Positions 26,887-37,057 are shown, counted from the first letter of the stretch. The stretch: DNA of 64,000 nt from Brucella haematophila (GCF_005938105.1 NZ_VCPE01000003.1:124001-188000); one strand, 5' to 3'. The notes: generated from the letters alone by a model not told the origin. A program made the numbers and translations.

Positions 26887-28422
26887 ATGACTGAATTCAC
26901 CCGTCGCCAGACGCTGGGTATGGGCGCTGCTGCCTTTTTTTCAAGCATACTGGCAGGGCGCGTGCCAGTGCAGGCATCAGAAGCCGACACGCTCACCATC
27001 GCTTTCAATGTCAATCTCCCGTCCTTCGACCCGACCGTCGGTCCGTCGGCGGTCAATCCGACCATCCAGGCAATCTATCGCTCGATTTTCGACCAATATA
27101 TCGGCCAGGATCCCGATCTTAAATTTGTCCCGGGTCTGCTGACCGCATGGGGCTGGAACGACGACAAAACCAAGGTCTGGATGGATGTCCGCGAAGGCGT
27201 GACCTGGCATGACGGATCGCCGTTCACCCCGGAAGACGTGGTCTGGGCTCTGGAACGCGCCGCCAACGACAAGACCGGCAACCCGATCCAGTTCGTCTGG
27301 TCCACGGCTGGCAATTACAAGATCGAAGGCAACAAGATCACCGGCGACGTGCTGCGCTTCGAACCCACCTATTTCATGTGGATGGCTTTCCTCACCGGTT
27401 ACATCCTGCCCAAAGCCTATTACGAGAAGGTCGGCGCGGAAGGTTTCGAGAAGAAGCCCATTGGTACTGGCCCCTATATGGTTGATGCTTATGAAGGCAA
27501 CGCCTTCCTGCGGCTCAAGGCTAATCCCAACTATTGGGGCGGCAAGCCCGCTTTCGAGACAGTAATCTTCAAGTTCGTGCCCGATGGTACCAGCCGCGTC
27601 GCCGAGATCGAATCCGGTTCGTCCGATGTCACGCTGGAAATCCCCTATGAGGAATTCGACCGTCTGAAGGAAAAAGCAGGCCTTGCAGGCGTTGCGACCC
27701 CGATCTCCGATATTGGCATGATCTTCATCAACAATATCGAGGTTATGAACGACAAGAACGTGCGCTTGGCCGCCTGTCATGCGATTGACAAGGAAGCCAT
27801 CGTCAAGCGCCTGCTGCGCGGTTATGGCGTACCAATCGATACGCTCGAAGCGCCGGAATACTCGGCCTACGATCCATCGATCAAGGTTCCCTACGACCCT
27901 GCCCTTGCCAAAAAGCTGCTGGCCGACTCCGGCTATTCGACCGACAAGCCCGTGAAGTTCAAGATCCAGACCACGCGGGGCCTGAAGCCGAAAGACTACG
28001 AAATGGTTCAGGCCATCGTGGGCATGTGGCGTAAGGTCGGCATTGAAGCCGAGATCGAGGTCTACGAAATCGCCAAGCATTATGAGCTGCGCGCTGCCGA
28101 CCAACTTGCGCCCGCTGCCTTCTACAACTGGGGCAATGCAATCGGCGACCCGACCACCTCTACGGGATTTGCTATGTTTGGCCCCTCCCCGCATTCGGTG
28201 TGGAACACGGATGACCTCGACAACATGATCGCGCCGTTATGGGGCGAGAAAGACGAGGCCAAGCGCATCGCCGGCTGGAAAGCCGTCTGCAAGTATATTG
28301 CGGAGCAGGGTTACGTGCTGCCGTTGCTGCAATACGCACAGCCAATCATCTACAAATCGACGCTGAAGGCCATTCCGAACGTTTCGGGCGCACTGCAGCC
28401 GACCCTCATATCGAGGGCTTGA
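26887..28422 (+). CDS. peptide-type ABC transporter substrate-binding protein, Tat-type signal
   Basis: A 511-aa SBP_bac_5 binding protein. The start at ATG 26887 gives MTEFTRRQTLGMGAAAFFSS, an N-terminus with twin arginines (R6-R7) followed by a hydrophobic segment, which fits Tat export. This is unusual for the family; most members use Sec. The mature part shows PSFDPTVGPSAVNPTIQAIY and VREGVTWHDGSPFTPEDVVW, the DppA-type signatures. It heads a complete five-gene importer and follows the flavoprotein gene by 335 nt. A longer upstream start is possible only with a non-signal extension. Confidence 0.88.
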   Translation: MTEFTRRQTLGMGAAAFFSSILAGRVPVQASEADTLTIAFNVNLPSFDPTVGPSAVNPTIQAIYRSIFDQYIGQDPDLKFVPGLLTAWGWNDDKTKVWMDVREGVTWHDGSPFTPEDVVWALERAANDKTGNPIQFVWSTAGNYKIEGNKITGDVLRFEPTYFMWMAFLTGYILPKAYYEKVGAEGFEKKPIGTGPYMVDAYEGNAFLRLKANPNYWGGKPAFETVIFKFVPDGTSRVAEIESGSSDVTLEIPYEEFDRLKEKAGLAGVATPISDIGMIFINNIEVMNDKNVRLAACHAIDKEAIVKRLLRGYGVPIDTLEAPEYSAYDPSIKVPYDPALAKKLLADSGYSTDKPVKFKIQTTRGLKPKDYEMVQAIVGMWRKVGIEAEIEVYEIAKHYELRAADQLAPAAFYNWGNAIGDPTTSTGFAMFGPSPHSVWNTDDLDNMIAPLWGEKDEAKRIAGWKAVCKYIAEQGYVLPLLQYAQPIIYKSTLKAIPNVSGALQPTLISRA

Positions 28423-28472
28423 TTGCGCGTTGCTGGAGCACCCAGTGTTCCGGTCTTCCCTTGCTAGATTGT

Positions 28473-28495
28473 TGTCCGGCTTCTTCAGCCGGACA
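28473..28495 (+). terminator. intercistronic hairpin after binding-protein gene
   Basis: TGTCCGGCT (28473-28481) and AGCCGGACA (28487-28495) form a perfect 9-bp stem with a 5-nt loop, 50 nt after the binding-protein stop and 44 nt before the first permease. No T-run follows. In ABC operons such hairpins commonly stabilise the 3' end of the binding-protein mRNA or cause partial termination, giving excess binding protein. Confidence 0.6.
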
Positions 28496-28539
28496 CGCTC
28501 GCATAGCATCCTTGTCTGCCTGCGTGAGGCTTCATACCC

Positions 28540-29553
28540 ATGCAACTGCTTGCTCTTTCAATCCTGAACCGTCTGGTTCTCGCGGCGGTGACCCTGTTCG
28601 GGGTTGCGGTTGTGGTTTTTGTCCTCCTGCGCGTCGTTCCTGGCGACCCGATCGCTATGATGATTTCCCCGGGCGCTACCCCCGAACAGATCGCACAGCT
28701 TCGCGCGAACTATGGGCTGGATGGCAGTATCTTCAACCAGTTCAGTATCTGGCTAACGTCACTGCTTTCAGGTGATTTCGGTACATCCATCTCGCTGCGC
28801 CGCAATGTTTTGGAATTGCTTTCAGAACGCCTTCCGGCAACCCTTGAGCTGGCATTCGTCGCGCTTCTGTTCGCCATATTGCTCGGCACCGCCGTAGCTG
28901 TTGTCGGCACCCTCGTGCGCCGCACACCAGCCGAACCCGTCATAGATACCGTCAACGGCGTGGTGCTGGCTGTGCCGGACTTCGTCTGGGCACTGGCGCT
29001 TGTGCTGTTGCTGGGTGTGTTCTTCCCGGTATTGCCTTTATCCGGGCGCATCGACCCGAGCGTGCAGAGCGATTTCGCCACTCCTTTCTATCTTTTTGAA
29101 AGCTTGCTGCGCCTGCGTTTTGCCCAGTTCGCTGACATCGCCTCGCATATGACCATGCCAGTGCTGGCGCTTGGCTTACCGCTTGCGGCGATTATCGCCC
29201 GCGTGCTGAAGGAGGCGCTCCTCGAAGCCATGGTGCAGGACTATATCCTGCTCGCCAAGCTCAAGGGTATGTCATCGCTACGACTGGTGCTACAAGAAGC
29301 ACTGCGCAATGCCGTTGGTCCGACCATCGCGCTAACCGGGGTCCAGTTCACCTTCCTGATTGGCGGCACCGTCGTCGTCGAGCGCATTTTCGCTTATCCC
29401 GGTATCGGGAATATGGCCATCGACGCCGTCATCAATCGCGACCTGCCGCTCATTCAAGGCCTTGTTCTGGTCTTCGGTGCGCTGTTCATCATTATCAATA
29501 TCCTGGTGGACGCGCTCGTCGCCGCATTCAATCCGAGGCTGCGCCATGGCTAA
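28540..29553 (+). CDS. peptide-type ABC transporter permease (DppB-like)
   Basis: A 337-aa BPD_transp_1 permease. It has an N-terminal TM (LVLAAVTLFGVAVVVFVLL), the FRVVPGDPIAM-like loop (VVPGDPIAMMISPGATPEQI), and a cytoplasmic EAA-type loop ending ALRNAVGPTIALT. The C-terminus AFNPRLRHG matches the family end. It is longer than the first DppB-like permease because of an extra loop around PLSGRIDPSVQSDFATPFY. The stop overlaps the next permease by 8 nt. Confidence 0.9.
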   Translation: MQLLALSILNRLVLAAVTLFGVAVVVFVLLRVVPGDPIAMMISPGATPEQIAQLRANYGLDGSIFNQFSIWLTSLLSGDFGTSISLRRNVLELLSERLPATLELAFVALLFAILLGTAVAVVGTLVRRTPAEPVIDTVNGVVLAVPDFVWALALVLLLGVFFPVLPLSGRIDPSVQSDFATPFYLFESLLRLRFAQFADIASHMTMPVLALGLPLAAIIARVLKEALLEAMVQDYILLAKLKGMSSLRLVLQEALRNAVGPTIALTGVQFTFLIGGTVVVERIFAYPGIGNMAIDAVINRDLPLIQGLVLVFGALFIIINILVDALVAAFNPRLRHG

Positions 29554-30394
29554 GTCACTGCGCGCTGCGCTTTCCGAACCCAAGGTGATCCTCGGCGGCG
29601 GCTTTATCCTCTGTCTGATACTGGTCGCCATCTTCGCGCCCTGGCTCGCACCGAAGGATCCGCTCGAACAGGACCTGATGCTCGCCACCCTGCCCCCGGC
29701 AGGCTATGCGGGCGCCGAACCCGGCTTCTGGTTTGGCACCGACGATCTTGGCCGCGACGTGCTTTCACGCCTGATCCACGGCACGCGCATCGCCCTGCTC
29801 GTTGCCTTCGTCGCCGCAGGTCTTTCAGCACTGGTCGGCACTACACTCGGGCTACTCGCTGGTTGGTATCGCGGCTGGGTGGATGCCATCATCTCCCGCC
29901 TCGTCGATATTTGGATGGCCTTCCCGCCGGTCCTGCTATCAATCCTTCTGGTTGCGGTCTTCGGCGCGGGCGTTCATTCTGTAATCGCAGCCATCGTTAT
30001 CATCGACTGGACGCGGTTTTGTCGCGTCGTTCGTTCGGAAACCATGGCACAGGCGCAGATGGACTATGTGACGGCAGCGAAGGTTCTCGGCTTCTCTCGC
30101 TTCAAGATTCTGATCGGCCAGATCCTGCCCAATGTTGGCCCGGTCCTGATCGCACTCATAAGTCTGGAAATGGGCATTGCCGTAATCGTCGAAGCCATTC
30201 TCTCCTTCGTCGGCCTTTCAGTCTCCTCCGATACACCGACTTGGGGCGGTATGATCGCGCAGGGTCGACAGATCATCTATCAGGGCTGGTGGGTGCTGGT
30301 AGCACCTCTCATAATGCTCTTCCTCACCGTTCTTGCCTTCAACCAGCTTGGCGACGGCCTTCGCCGCGCCCTTGACCCGATGATGCGCCGATGA
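29546..30394 (+). CDS. peptide-type ABC transporter permease (DppC-like)
   Basis: A 282-aa DppC-type permease. The start ATG 29546 overlaps the upstream permease by 8 nt. Typical segments are LVAIFAPWLAPKDPLEQDLM, FGTDDLGRDVLSRLIHGTRI and the EAA loop AQMDYVTAAKVLGFSRFKIL. The 3' end overlaps the next ATPase start by 4 nt (ATGA). Upstream in-frame codons would run far into the preceding gene and were rejected. Confidence 0.9.
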   Translation: MAKSLRAALSEPKVILGGGFILCLILVAIFAPWLAPKDPLEQDLMLATLPPAGYAGAEPGFWFGTDDLGRDVLSRLIHGTRIALLVAFVAAGLSALVGTTLGLLAGWYRGWVDAIISRLVDIWMAFPPVLLSILLVAVFGAGVHSVIAAIVIIDWTRFCRVVRSETMAQAQMDYVTAAKVLGFSRFKILIGQILPNVGPVLIALISLEMGIAVIVEAILSFVGLSVSSDTPTWGGMIAQGRQIIYQGWWVLVAPLIMLFLTVLAFNQLGDGLRRALDPMMRR

Positions 30395-31251
30395 CCGCAC
30401 CCCTTCTCTCCATCAATAACCTCTCGGCAGTCTCGGATCGGGATGGCGGCGCGCCCGTTCTTCGCGACGTCGCATTGACGCTCGAGCGCGGCGAGGTCCG
30501 AGGCCTCGTCGGAGAAAGCGGCGCCGGTAAGTCGACCATCGCCAAAGCACTGCTTGGCATCCTGCCACGCACGGTCCGCATTACCGGTGGTGCCATTGAT
30601 TTTGAAGGCCGCGACCTGCTGACCATGCCCGCACCGCAATTGCGCCAGATCATGGGCAGCGAGATTTCGTTGATCCCCCAAGACCCGCAGACAGCGCTCA
30701 ATCCCGGCCGTCGCATCGAGGCACAACTAACCGATGGCTTGCGCCTCAAGCGCGGCCTATCGAGCAAGGCCGCCCGAGAACGTGCGCTCGCCTTGCTGGA
30801 AGAAGTGCATATCCGCGATCCCGAGCGCGTTCTGCGTGCTTATCCGCATGAACTGTCGGGCGGCATGCGCCAGCGCGTACTCATTGCCTCAGCCTTTGCG
30901 CTCGAACCCAAGCTCGTGATTGCGGACGAGCCAACGACCGCGCTCGACGTGACCGTGCAAAAGCAAATCCTGCGCCTTATTCGCGGTATGCAGCGCGCTC
31001 ATGGCACGGGGGTGATCTTCGTGACGCACGATCTCGGCGTCGTTGCCCAAATATGTGACAGCGTAACGCTGCTCTATTCCGGCAAGGTTATCGAGCAGGG
31101 CAGCACTGCGGACGTCCTGCAGCACCCCAAGCACATCTACACGAAAGCCCTGCTGGCAGCTGGCCCGCGCTACGACCGCCCCGATGCTGGCCTGGAGCCT
31201 GTGCCACAATCGGTGTTCGAGCAACTACGCGCCGAGATCGGAATAAATTGA
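30391..31251 (+). CDS. peptide-type ABC transporter ATP-binding protein (DppD-like)
   Basis: A 286-aa ATPase. Walker A GESGAGKS is near residues 45-52, the Q-loop at [14 protein letters not shown], the signature [16 protein letters not shown], and Walker [14 protein letters not shown]. It ends soon after the [12 protein letters not shown] segment, so it lacks most of the long oligopeptide C-terminal extension seen in the first DppD-like ATPase. The 4-nt overlap with the upstream permease and the 1-nt overlap with the next ATPase suggest tight coupling. It would pair with the next protein in an ATPase heterodimer. Confidence 0.9.
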   Translation: MTAPLLSINNLSAVSDRDGGAPVLRDVALTLERGEVRGLVGESGAGKSTIAKALLGILPRTVRITGGAIDFEGRDLLTMPAPQLRQIMGSEISLIPQDPQTALNPGRRIEAQLTDGLRLKRGLSSKAARERALALLEEVHIRDPERVLRAYPHELSGGMRQRVLIASAFALEPKLVIADEPTTALDVTVQKQILRLIRGMQRAHGTGVIFVTHDLGVVAQICDSVTLLYSGKVIEQGSTADVLQHPKHIYTKALLAAGPRYDRPDAGLEPVPQSVFEQLRAEIGIN

Positions 31252-32084
31252 TGAGCAATATGCTTCTCACAGCTCGCGGCGTAGAGGTCGCTTACGGCGC
31301 TGGCGGACTTTTCAGCAAGTCCGTTGGCCATAAAGTGCTGCATGGCATCGATATCGACATCGAACGTGGCGAGACGATTGGCATTGTCGGCGAGTCCGGG
31401 TCGGGGAAGACTACGCTAGGCCGGGCGCTGTTGCGTCTCGTCGATACCTCCGCTGGCGAAATCCGGTTCGACGGACAGGATATCACCCGCCTGCCCGACA
31501 ACAGAATGCGGCCTTTGCGTCGACGTATGCAGATGGTCTTTCAGGACCCGATGGCATCGCTCAATCCACGCCATTCCATTCGTCGTATCCTGGTGGAGCC
31601 AATGCTCCTGCACGGCTTGGCCAGTAACGCAGCTGAAGCCGAGGTTAAGGTACTCAGGATTCTCGACCGTTTCACCCTGCCCAAGGCTGTGCTCAGCCGC
31701 AACGCTCACGAACTGTCAGGCGGCCAACGTCAGCGTATAGGCATCGCCCGTGCCGCCCTTCTCGAACCGGACTTCGTTCTGGCCGACGAGATTGTCTCGG
31801 GTCTGGATGTCTCGACGCAAGCGCAGGTTCTCAACCTGTTGAAGGACCTGTCGCGGGACATGGGCTTGTCCATGGCCTTCATCAGTCACGACCTCAGCGT
31901 CATTCGCGCGATCTGCGACCGCGTCTATGTGCTTCGTTCCGGCAAGGTAGTCGAGGCGGGGGCCTGCGAACGGGTCTTCGCCAACCCGAAATCGGCCTAT
32001 ACGCGCGCGTTGCTCGATGCAATTCCGCTGCCGGAAATCGACCCAGATTGGCTCGAAGCGGAGGCATTGCCCCCACCCCCGTAA
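31251..32084 (+). CDS. peptide-type ABC transporter ATP-binding protein (DppF-like)
   Basis: A 277-aa ATPase with Walker A GESGSGKT near residues 48-55, a Q-loop in MQMVFQDPMASLNPRHSIRR, the signature ELSGGQRQRIGIARAAL and Walker B FVLADEIVSGLDVS. The DEIVSGLD variant is common in glutathione/peptide F-type subunits. The start ATG 31251 shares its A with the TGA of the preceding gene. It ends 130 nt before a convergent class V PLP gene. It completes an SBP-permease-permease-ATPase-ATPase operon. Confidence 0.9.
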   Translation: MSNMLLTARGVEVAYGAGGLFSKSVGHKVLHGIDIDIERGETIGIVGESGSGKTTLGRALLRLVDTSAGEIRFDGQDITRLPDNRMRPLRRRMQMVFQDPMASLNPRHSIRRILVEPMLLHGLASNAAEAEVKVLRILDRFTLPKAVLSRNAHELSGGQRQRIGIARAALLEPDFVLADEIVSGLDVSTQAQVLNLLKDLSRDMGLSMAFISHDLSVIRAICDRVYVLRSGKVVEAGACERVFANPKSAYTRALLDAIPLPEIDPDWLEAEALPPPP

Positions 32085-32214
32085 TGCTTGAGCAGCCGCG
32101 CGAATAGCTTTGTCCCCCCCTGCAAGCCCTGCCGTGGTCGTGACGGAACCGTTTGGGATACGGGTCATGACCGACGCGGATCCTATGCGCCAGATTATTG
32201 ACAGCGAATTGCCT

Positions 32215-33471
32215 TCAATCCCGAATTGATGTCAGTACCCGGTCGAAGTGAGCGATCTCTTCAATCGTATTGTAGTGCACCAGGGTTACGCGGAGAGCGC
32301 CGCTGTCCATGCTGAGCCCCAGCCTCGCCATCAGCCGCGGCGCAAACAGGTGACCGTCGCGGATCATGATACCTGCATCTGCCATGGCCTGAGCGACGTC
32401 GGCAGGCTGCTTGCCCGGCACGTTGAAGCAGAAAGTTGGCACACGTTCGGCAATGCGTGCCTCGTCTGACACCCCATAGATGATGGCACCATGCGACTTC
32501 AGCACCTTCAGAACAGAACGCGACAGCGTCGTCTCATAGGTCCTGATAGCCGTCATGCCAGCAACTAAATCGTCGCGACGTGACTGCACCGACGATGCCT
32601 CGAAATTACGGCCAAGCGCTTCCAGATAGTCAACCGCTGCCCCCATACCCACAGCATTTTCATAGGTGAAGGTGCCCACTTCGATCTTGTGTGGTGGCAC
32701 GTCGGGGATGAAATCTTCCTTGAAAGTCGGCAGGGCTCTAAGCAACTCAAACCGGCCCCAGAGAAAACCCATATGCGGTGAGAAATTCTTGTAGCCGGAA
32801 CAGACAAGATAGTCGCAATCCCAAGCCTGCACATCAATCAGACCATGTGGTCCATAATGGACGGCATCAAGGAAGACTTCCGCACCGGCAGCATGCGCCA
32901 ATTCCGCGACGGTACAGACATCGACAAGCGACCCGATAGAATGCGAGGCCACCGTGACAGCTACCAGGCGTGTGCGATTGTTCAGCAGTGGCTTCAAATC
33001 ATCGACATGCAGGTTGCCGTCCTCGCGCATCCTCCACCAGACGCATTTCACGCCCTGACTCTCAAGCGCAAGCCAAGTCGAGATATTGGCGTCATGATCC
33101 ATATCGGTAATGATAATCTCGTTGCGCTGATCAATCATTTTGGCGATGCCCAGACTGACAAGCCGGATGAACGAAGTAGCGTTCATGCCAAAGGAAATCT
33201 CCGCCGGATCATAGGCATTGACGAGAGTGGCAACGCTCTGGCGCGCCTCAGCTATCGCCTGATCCACCGCGCGGCTCGATGCATATCGGCCTCCCCGTTG
33301 CACCATGCGATGCAGCATGTGGTTGCTGACGGCGTCGATAACGCCTTGAGGCACTTGTGCGCCTGCTCCATTGTCGAAGAAAACCGGATTGCCCGGCAGG
33401 GATAAAGCCGGAAAATGGGCGCGCGCGCGGTCCACCGGAAACGCTCCGGCGCTTTCAAAAGCTGTAGGCAT
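32215..33471 (-). CDS. class V PLP-dependent enzyme (cysteine-desulfurase/epimerase-like)
   Basis: A 418-aa fold-type I PLP enzyme. The N-terminal [13 protein letters not shown] is the usual YLDNAA-type motif. The PLP-contacting Asp202 in [12 protein letters not shown] and the Schiff-base Lys228 in [18 protein letters not shown] are visible. The nearest groups are SufS-like desulfurases and isopenicillin-N-epimerase-like proteins, but a Cys-loop for desulfurase cannot be recognised with certainty. It is the last gene of a leftward operon with an amino-acid ABC importer, 39 nt after its ATPase, so an amino-acid substrate is likely. The reaction (epimerisation, lyase or desulfuration) is open. 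Confidence 0.85.
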   Translation of the reverse strand: MPTAFESAGAFPVDRARAHFPALSLPGNPVFFDNGAGAQVPQGVIDAVSNHMLHRMVQRGGRYASSRAVDQAIAEARQSVATLVNAYDPAEISFGMNATSFIRLVSLGIAKMIDQRNEIIITDMDHDANISTWLALESQGVKCVWWRMREDGNLHVDDLKPLLNNRTRLVAVTVASHSIGSLVDVCTVAELAHAAGAEVFLDAVHYGPHGLIDVQAWDCDYLVCSGYKNFSPHMGFLWGRFELLRALPTFKEDFIPDVPPHKIEVGTFTYENAVGMGAAVDYLEALGRNFEASSVQSRRDDLVAGMTAIRTYETTLSRSVLKVLKSHGAIIYGVSDEARIAERVPTFCFNVPGKQPADVAQAMADAGIMIRDGHLFAPRLMARLGLSMDSGALRVTLVHYNTIEEIAHFDRVLTSIRD

Positions 33472-33510
33472 CGAGATACTCCCAAACGAATGTTGGTGTC
33501 GCTTTCGCGG

Positions 33511-34275
33511 CTAGTGCATGATCTGCTGGAGAAAGGCTGCAGCTCGCTCGCTCTTAGGCGCCGTGAAAAAATCCTGCGGCTTGGCTTCCTCGCAGATCGC
33601 ACCGTGATCCATGAAGATCACCCGGTCAGCAACGCGACGTGCAAAGCCCATTTCGTGGGTCACAACCAGCATGGTCATGCCGTCTTCGGCGAGCGCGATC
33701 ATGGTATCCAGCACTTCGCCCACAGTTTCCGGATCAAGCGCGGAGGTCGGCTCGTCAAACAACATCACCTTGGGCTGCATGCAGAGCGACCGCGAAATTG
33801 CCGCACGCTGCTGCTGCCCACCCGAAAGCTGCGAAGGATAGCGGTCCGCCAGATGGCCTATGCGCACACGCTCGAGATATTTGCGGGCAAGCTCCTCGGC
33901 TTCCTTTTGCTGAATCTTCTTCACTGTCATCGGCGCGATGGTGCAGTTTTCCAGGATCGTCAGATGCGGAAAGAGGTTGAAATGCTGGAACACCATGCCA
34001 ACCTCGCGACGGATTGCATCGAGCTGCGGGCCTTTGCCGTTAAGCTCTATGCCGTCGACGACGATCGAGCCGCTTTCGTGCTTTTCAAGCTGATTGATGC
34101 AGCGGATGGTTGTCGATTTTCCCGAGCCTGACGGCCCGCAAATGACAATGCGCTCGCCCCTCGCGACGGAAAGGTTCACATCGCGAAGCGCGTGATAATT
34201 ACCGTACCACTTGTTGATGCCACTCATGATGATAGCTGGTCGGTCGGTCGTGTAGGCTGAGAACTTTTCGGTCAT
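33511..34275 (-). CDS. polar amino-acid ABC transporter ATP-binding protein
   Basis: A 254-aa GlnQ/HisP-type ATPase. Walker A GPSGSGKS lies near residues 48-55, the Q-loop is [20 protein letters not shown], the signature is [16 protein letters not shown] and Walker [21 protein letters not shown]. The DPETVGEVL continuation is diagnostic for polar amino-acid importers. It lies 22 nt after the permease and 39 nt before the class V PLP gene. It energises uptake through the single permease. Confidence 0.92.
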   Translation of the reverse strand: MTEKFSAYTTDRPAIIMSGINKWYGNYHALRDVNLSVARGERIVICGPSGSGKSTTIRCINQLEKHESGSIVVDGIELNGKGPQLDAIRREVGMVFQHFNLFPHLTILENCTIAPMTVKKIQQKEAEELARKYLERVRIGHLADRYPSQLSGGQQQRAAISRSLCMQPKVMLFDEPTSALDPETVGEVLDTMIALAEDGMTMLVVTHEMGFARRVADRVIFMDHGAICEEAKPQDFFTAPKSERAAAFLQQIMH

Positions 34276-34298
34276 CGGGGAAGCCAGTCTTGTCGCGT

Positions 34299-34976
34299 TC
34301 AGCGCGCAGTCTTTGCAGTAGCACTGCGCTTTTCGAGATAGCCGACCAGACGAACCATCGGCCAGAGGAAAGCGAAATAGATGATCGCGGCGCCAATCAA
34401 AGGCGTTGGGTTGGCCATCAGCGCTTGTGTGTCGTTGGCCTGCTTAAGCAGGTCAGGCATGGCAACAACCGAAGCGAGCGCCGTGTCCTTGAAGGTCGAG
34501 ATGCAATTGGAGGTCAGCGGGGGCACCATGACCTTGAGCGCCTGCGGCAGGATGATCTTGCGCATTGCCTGCCAGAAAGGCAGACCAAGTGAAACCGCCG
34601 CCTCGAACTGTCCCTTTGGCACATTCTCAATACCGGCGGGGCAAACTTCGGCAGTAAAGGCCGCCAAGACCATCGATAGCGCCAGCGTCGCCGAGGTGAA
34701 GGACGAAAACGAAATGCCGACGAAAGGCAGTGCGTAATAGATCAGGATCAGGACCACCAGAACTGGCAGAGCCCGAAAGATATCGATATAGCCGATGGCG
34801 ATATATTGAAACGGTTTGGGCGCATAGAGGCGCACAAAGCAGAGTAGCAGGCCGAAAAGGCTACCGAAGAAAATCGCGGTTATGCCCAGCAGCAGCGTGT
34901 TACCCAGCCCGAGCAGCAGGATCGGAAAGGACCGGACGAGAATGTCCCAATTGAAAAACGTTTCGATCAGACCCAT
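34299..34976 (-). CDS. polar amino-acid ABC transporter permease
   Basis: A 225-aa HisM/GlnP-type permease. The start was set at ATG 34976 ([20 protein letters not shown]). The typical [20 protein letters not shown] block and the EAA-type loop [20 protein letters not shown], with [19 protein letters not shown] after it, are present. The longer open frame upstream overlaps the binding-protein gene and encodes no TM segment. Only one permease gene is present, so a homodimer is expected. Confidence 0.9.
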   Translation of the reverse strand: MGLIETFFNWDILVRSFPILLLGLGNTLLLGITAIFFGSLFGLLLCFVRLYAPKPFQYIAIGYIDIFRALPVLVVLILIYYALPFVGISFSSFTSATLALSMVLAAFTAEVCPAGIENVPKGQFEAAVSLGLPFWQAMRKIILPQALKVMVPPLTSNCISTFKDTALASVVAMPDLLKQANDTQALMANPTPLIGAAIIYFAFLWPMVRLVGYLEKRSATAKTAR

Positions 34977-35047
34977 GGCACCAATCCGGAAATCCTGAGG
35001 TGGTTTGAGAGGCGGCTGCGCCAGACAACCGACGCAGCCACTCTTGT

Positions 35048-35836
35048 TTATTGCGCGGATGGAACCGGCATCGGCTTGACGGTCGAGGTGCCAGCATCCG
35101 GTTCGACACCGAACCACTTCTTGTGAATGGCGGCGAGAGTGCCGTCTTCCTTCATTTTGGAAATCTCGTCATTGACCTTCGGCAGGATTTCAAGGTCCTT
35201 CTTGGCCATCATGGCAAAGCGTTCACCCGTCGGAATGCGGACGAGAACCTTCAGGGCTGGCATTTTCTGGATCGCGTACTGGAAACCGGCCAGTTCACCA
35301 GCGCCACCCACAATTCGGCCAGTCTGCACGTCGAGCAGCAGATCCTGTTGAGCCGCATAGCTTTTGACATCAGCGATGCCAAGCTTTTCGGCATTTTCCT
35401 TTGCCCAGCTCTCACCGGTGGTGCCAGCGACAACGCCGATCACCTTGCCCTTGAGGTCTTCCAATGTCTTGACCGAGGAATCAGCCTTGCCAACGATTGT
35501 GCCGTCGCTGTCATAATAGGGCTGCGTGAAGGACTGCGTCTTCAGGCGTTCGTTCGTGACCGAAATCGACGAAATGGCAAAATCGACGCGACCTGAACTG
35601 GTCGCGGCAAACAGTGCCTGAAAGCCGAGAGGCTGGAATTCAACATCCATGCCGAGGCGCTTTGCGGCTTCGGTAGCAACATCGACTTCAAAGCCCTCGA
35701 AGACGCCCTTCTCGTTCTTGAATTCCCATGGAGGGTTGGCGGCATAGGAGCCGACGACAATCTTGCCGTCCGCGAATGCGGACGAAACCATCAACGACAG
35801 AGCTGCAGCTGTCAGGATAACGACTTTCTTAAACAT
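35048..35836 (-). CDS. polar amino-acid ABC transporter substrate-binding protein
   Basis: A 262-aa SBP_bac_3 binding protein. Residues 1-22 form a signal peptide (MFKKVVILTAAALSLMVSSA). The mature N-terminus KIVVGSYAANPPWEF with FEGFEVDVATEAAKRLGMDV is the family signature, and VDFAISSISVTNERLKTQSF and LKGKVIGVVAGTTGESW follow as expected. It is flanked by the kynureninase-like PLP gene (63 nt upstream) and the permease (71 nt downstream) in one operon. Aromatic or other amino acids are possible ligands; nothing in the pocket could be assigned. Confidence 0.92.
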   Translation of the reverse strand: MFKKVVILTAAALSLMVSSAFADGKIVVGSYAANPPWEFKNEKGVFEGFEVDVATEAAKRLGMDVEFQPLGFQALFAATSSGRVDFAISSISVTNERLKTQSFTQPYYDSDGTIVGKADSSVKTLEDLKGKVIGVVAGTTGESWAKENAEKLGIADVKSYAAQQDLLLDVQTGRIVGGAGELAGFQYAIQKMPALKVLVRIPTGERFAMMAKKDLEILPKVNDEISKMKEDGTLAAIHKKWFGVEPDAGTSTVKPMPVPSAQ

Positions 35837-35899
35837 GGTTCCTCTCTGGACTTCTTGTCTCTGATTATGATCGATAGTTATCTGTGCCTGTCACCTGCA

Positions 35900-37030
35900 T
35901 CAGGCAGCTTGTTTGGGTACGATGCGTTCCAGCGCAGTAAAGAGGTGGTCGACCGCATCGGCTGACGTAACCCAACCAGGCGAAAGCCGCATCGTGCTGC
36001 CCCGCGCATCGCAATAGATCTTCTGCTCGCGCAGCGCCGATATCACCGCCGCCGGAACAACATCGGCTGGCAGAGTCAGCATTACGCTGCCGCCGCGCCG
36101 AGCGTCATCGGTCGGCGAGACGAGCTTCCAACCGAGATTCTGTGCACGTGCGATGATGGCATGGGCGCTGGCAAGATTGTTCGCCCGGATGTTATCGACA
36201 CCCTGTTCCATCGCCCATTGAATACCGGGCAGAGACGCGACGGAAGCCAGGATCGCTGGTGTACCGTGATCCAGGCGTCGCGCATCGTCCGCATAGGAAA
36301 ACCCGTCGAGATCCCAGGAAAACGGGTTCTCCTGGCTGAACCAACCGCGAAGCTCTGGCCGCAGATCAGCCAGCAATGACGGCCTGACCTGTACGATCCC
36401 TGCACCCGAAGCGCCGCATAGCCATTTCAACGAGGTGGAAACGACGAAATCCGGCTCAACTGTCTTGACCGAGAATGGCAGAACGCCGACGCCTTGTGTG
36501 ATATCGACACCGACCAGTGTCCCCATCGCCCGACCATGAACACAAAGAGCTTCAACATCCGCCTTATGTGATGTGGTCGACGAAACGAATGTCAGCAATG
36601 CCACACCCACATCATCCTGCCAGCGTGCGATGAAATCCTCGTCGCGCACCCAAGCCTCGCCGGGACGCATAGGCACCGTGTCCAGTGTAAAACCAAAGCG
36701 CTGCGCGATACCGGCCAGCATAAAATGCAGGCTGGGGAAACAATCGGCGGCAACAAGCAGCCGCTTACCACGCAATCGCTCTTCCGGCAGTCCGCCGATG
36801 ATACTGTAAAGCGCCGTCGTCACATTCTCGGCCGTGGTCAGCGAGCCTTCCGGCGCATCGATCACACCGCGCCAAGCATCAATGAAAGTCCGACGGGCCG
36901 CAAGCGCGGCAGGCCATTGGCCATCATCCTCCGCAGACCAAACGGCGGAGAAAGCGGACAGAGCTTCCCCCATCTTTTCCGCCTTGCCGGGGAAAGTGCC
37001 GATCGAATGATAGAGGAAATAGTCAGACAT
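35900..37030 (-). CDS. class V PLP-dependent enzyme, kynureninase-like
   Basis: A 376-aa fold-type I PLP enzyme. The Schiff-base Lys202 is in VVSTSLKWLCGASGAG and the pyridine-binding Asp176 in VGVDITQGVGVLPFS. The downstream GWFSQENPFSWDLDGFSYAD, followed by a DHGTP block, resembles kynureninase (Gly-Trp followed by a phenylalanine-rich loop). ATG 37030 was chosen because GAGG lies 7 nt upstream; an earlier ATG lies within that site. It heads the leftward operon with the amino-acid importer and the second class V enzyme. A 12-bp TGATCA-centred palindrome lies 16 nt upstream. A Trp/kynurenine role is only a hypothesis because no other kynurenine genes are present. Confidence 0.82.
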   Translation of the reverse strand: MSDYFLYHSIGTFPGKAEKMGEALSAFSAVWSAEDDGQWPAALAARRTFIDAWRGVIDAPEGSLTTAENVTTALYSIIGGLPEERLRGKRLLVAADCFPSLHFMLAGIAQRFGFTLDTVPMRPGEAWVRDEDFIARWQDDVGVALLTFVSSTTSHKADVEALCVHGRAMGTLVGVDITQGVGVLPFSVKTVEPDFVVSTSLKWLCGASGAGIVQVRPSLLADLRPELRGWFSQENPFSWDLDGFSYADDARRLDHGTPAILASVASLPGIQWAMEQGVDNIRANNLASAHAIIARAQNLGWKLVSPTDDARRGGSVMLTLPADVVPAAVISALREQKIYCDARGSTMRLSPGWVTSADAVDHLFTALERIVPKQAA

Positions 37031-37045
37031 TTCAGACCTCAAATA

Positions 37046-37057
37046 TTTTGATCAAAA
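37046..37057. promoter_or_regulatory. TTTTGATCAAAA palindrome upstream of kynureninase-like operon
   Basis: A perfect 12-bp palindrome 16 nt upstream of the kynureninase-like start. Its core TTTGATCAAA recurs at 37985-37994 in front of the aminotransferase and GntR genes. Shared use of the motif at both ends of the GntR gene suggests it is the GntR operator. Confidence 0.65.

Noticed and set aside
26977-28194. 405-codon open frame on the minus strand
   Set aside because: It is antisense to the binding-protein gene, whose signal peptide and family motifs are convincing; the frame is a by-product of GC-rich codon bias.
33415-34131. 238-codon plus-strand frame over the amino-acid ATPase
   Set aside because: It is a shadow of the strongly supported ATPase gene on the minus strand.
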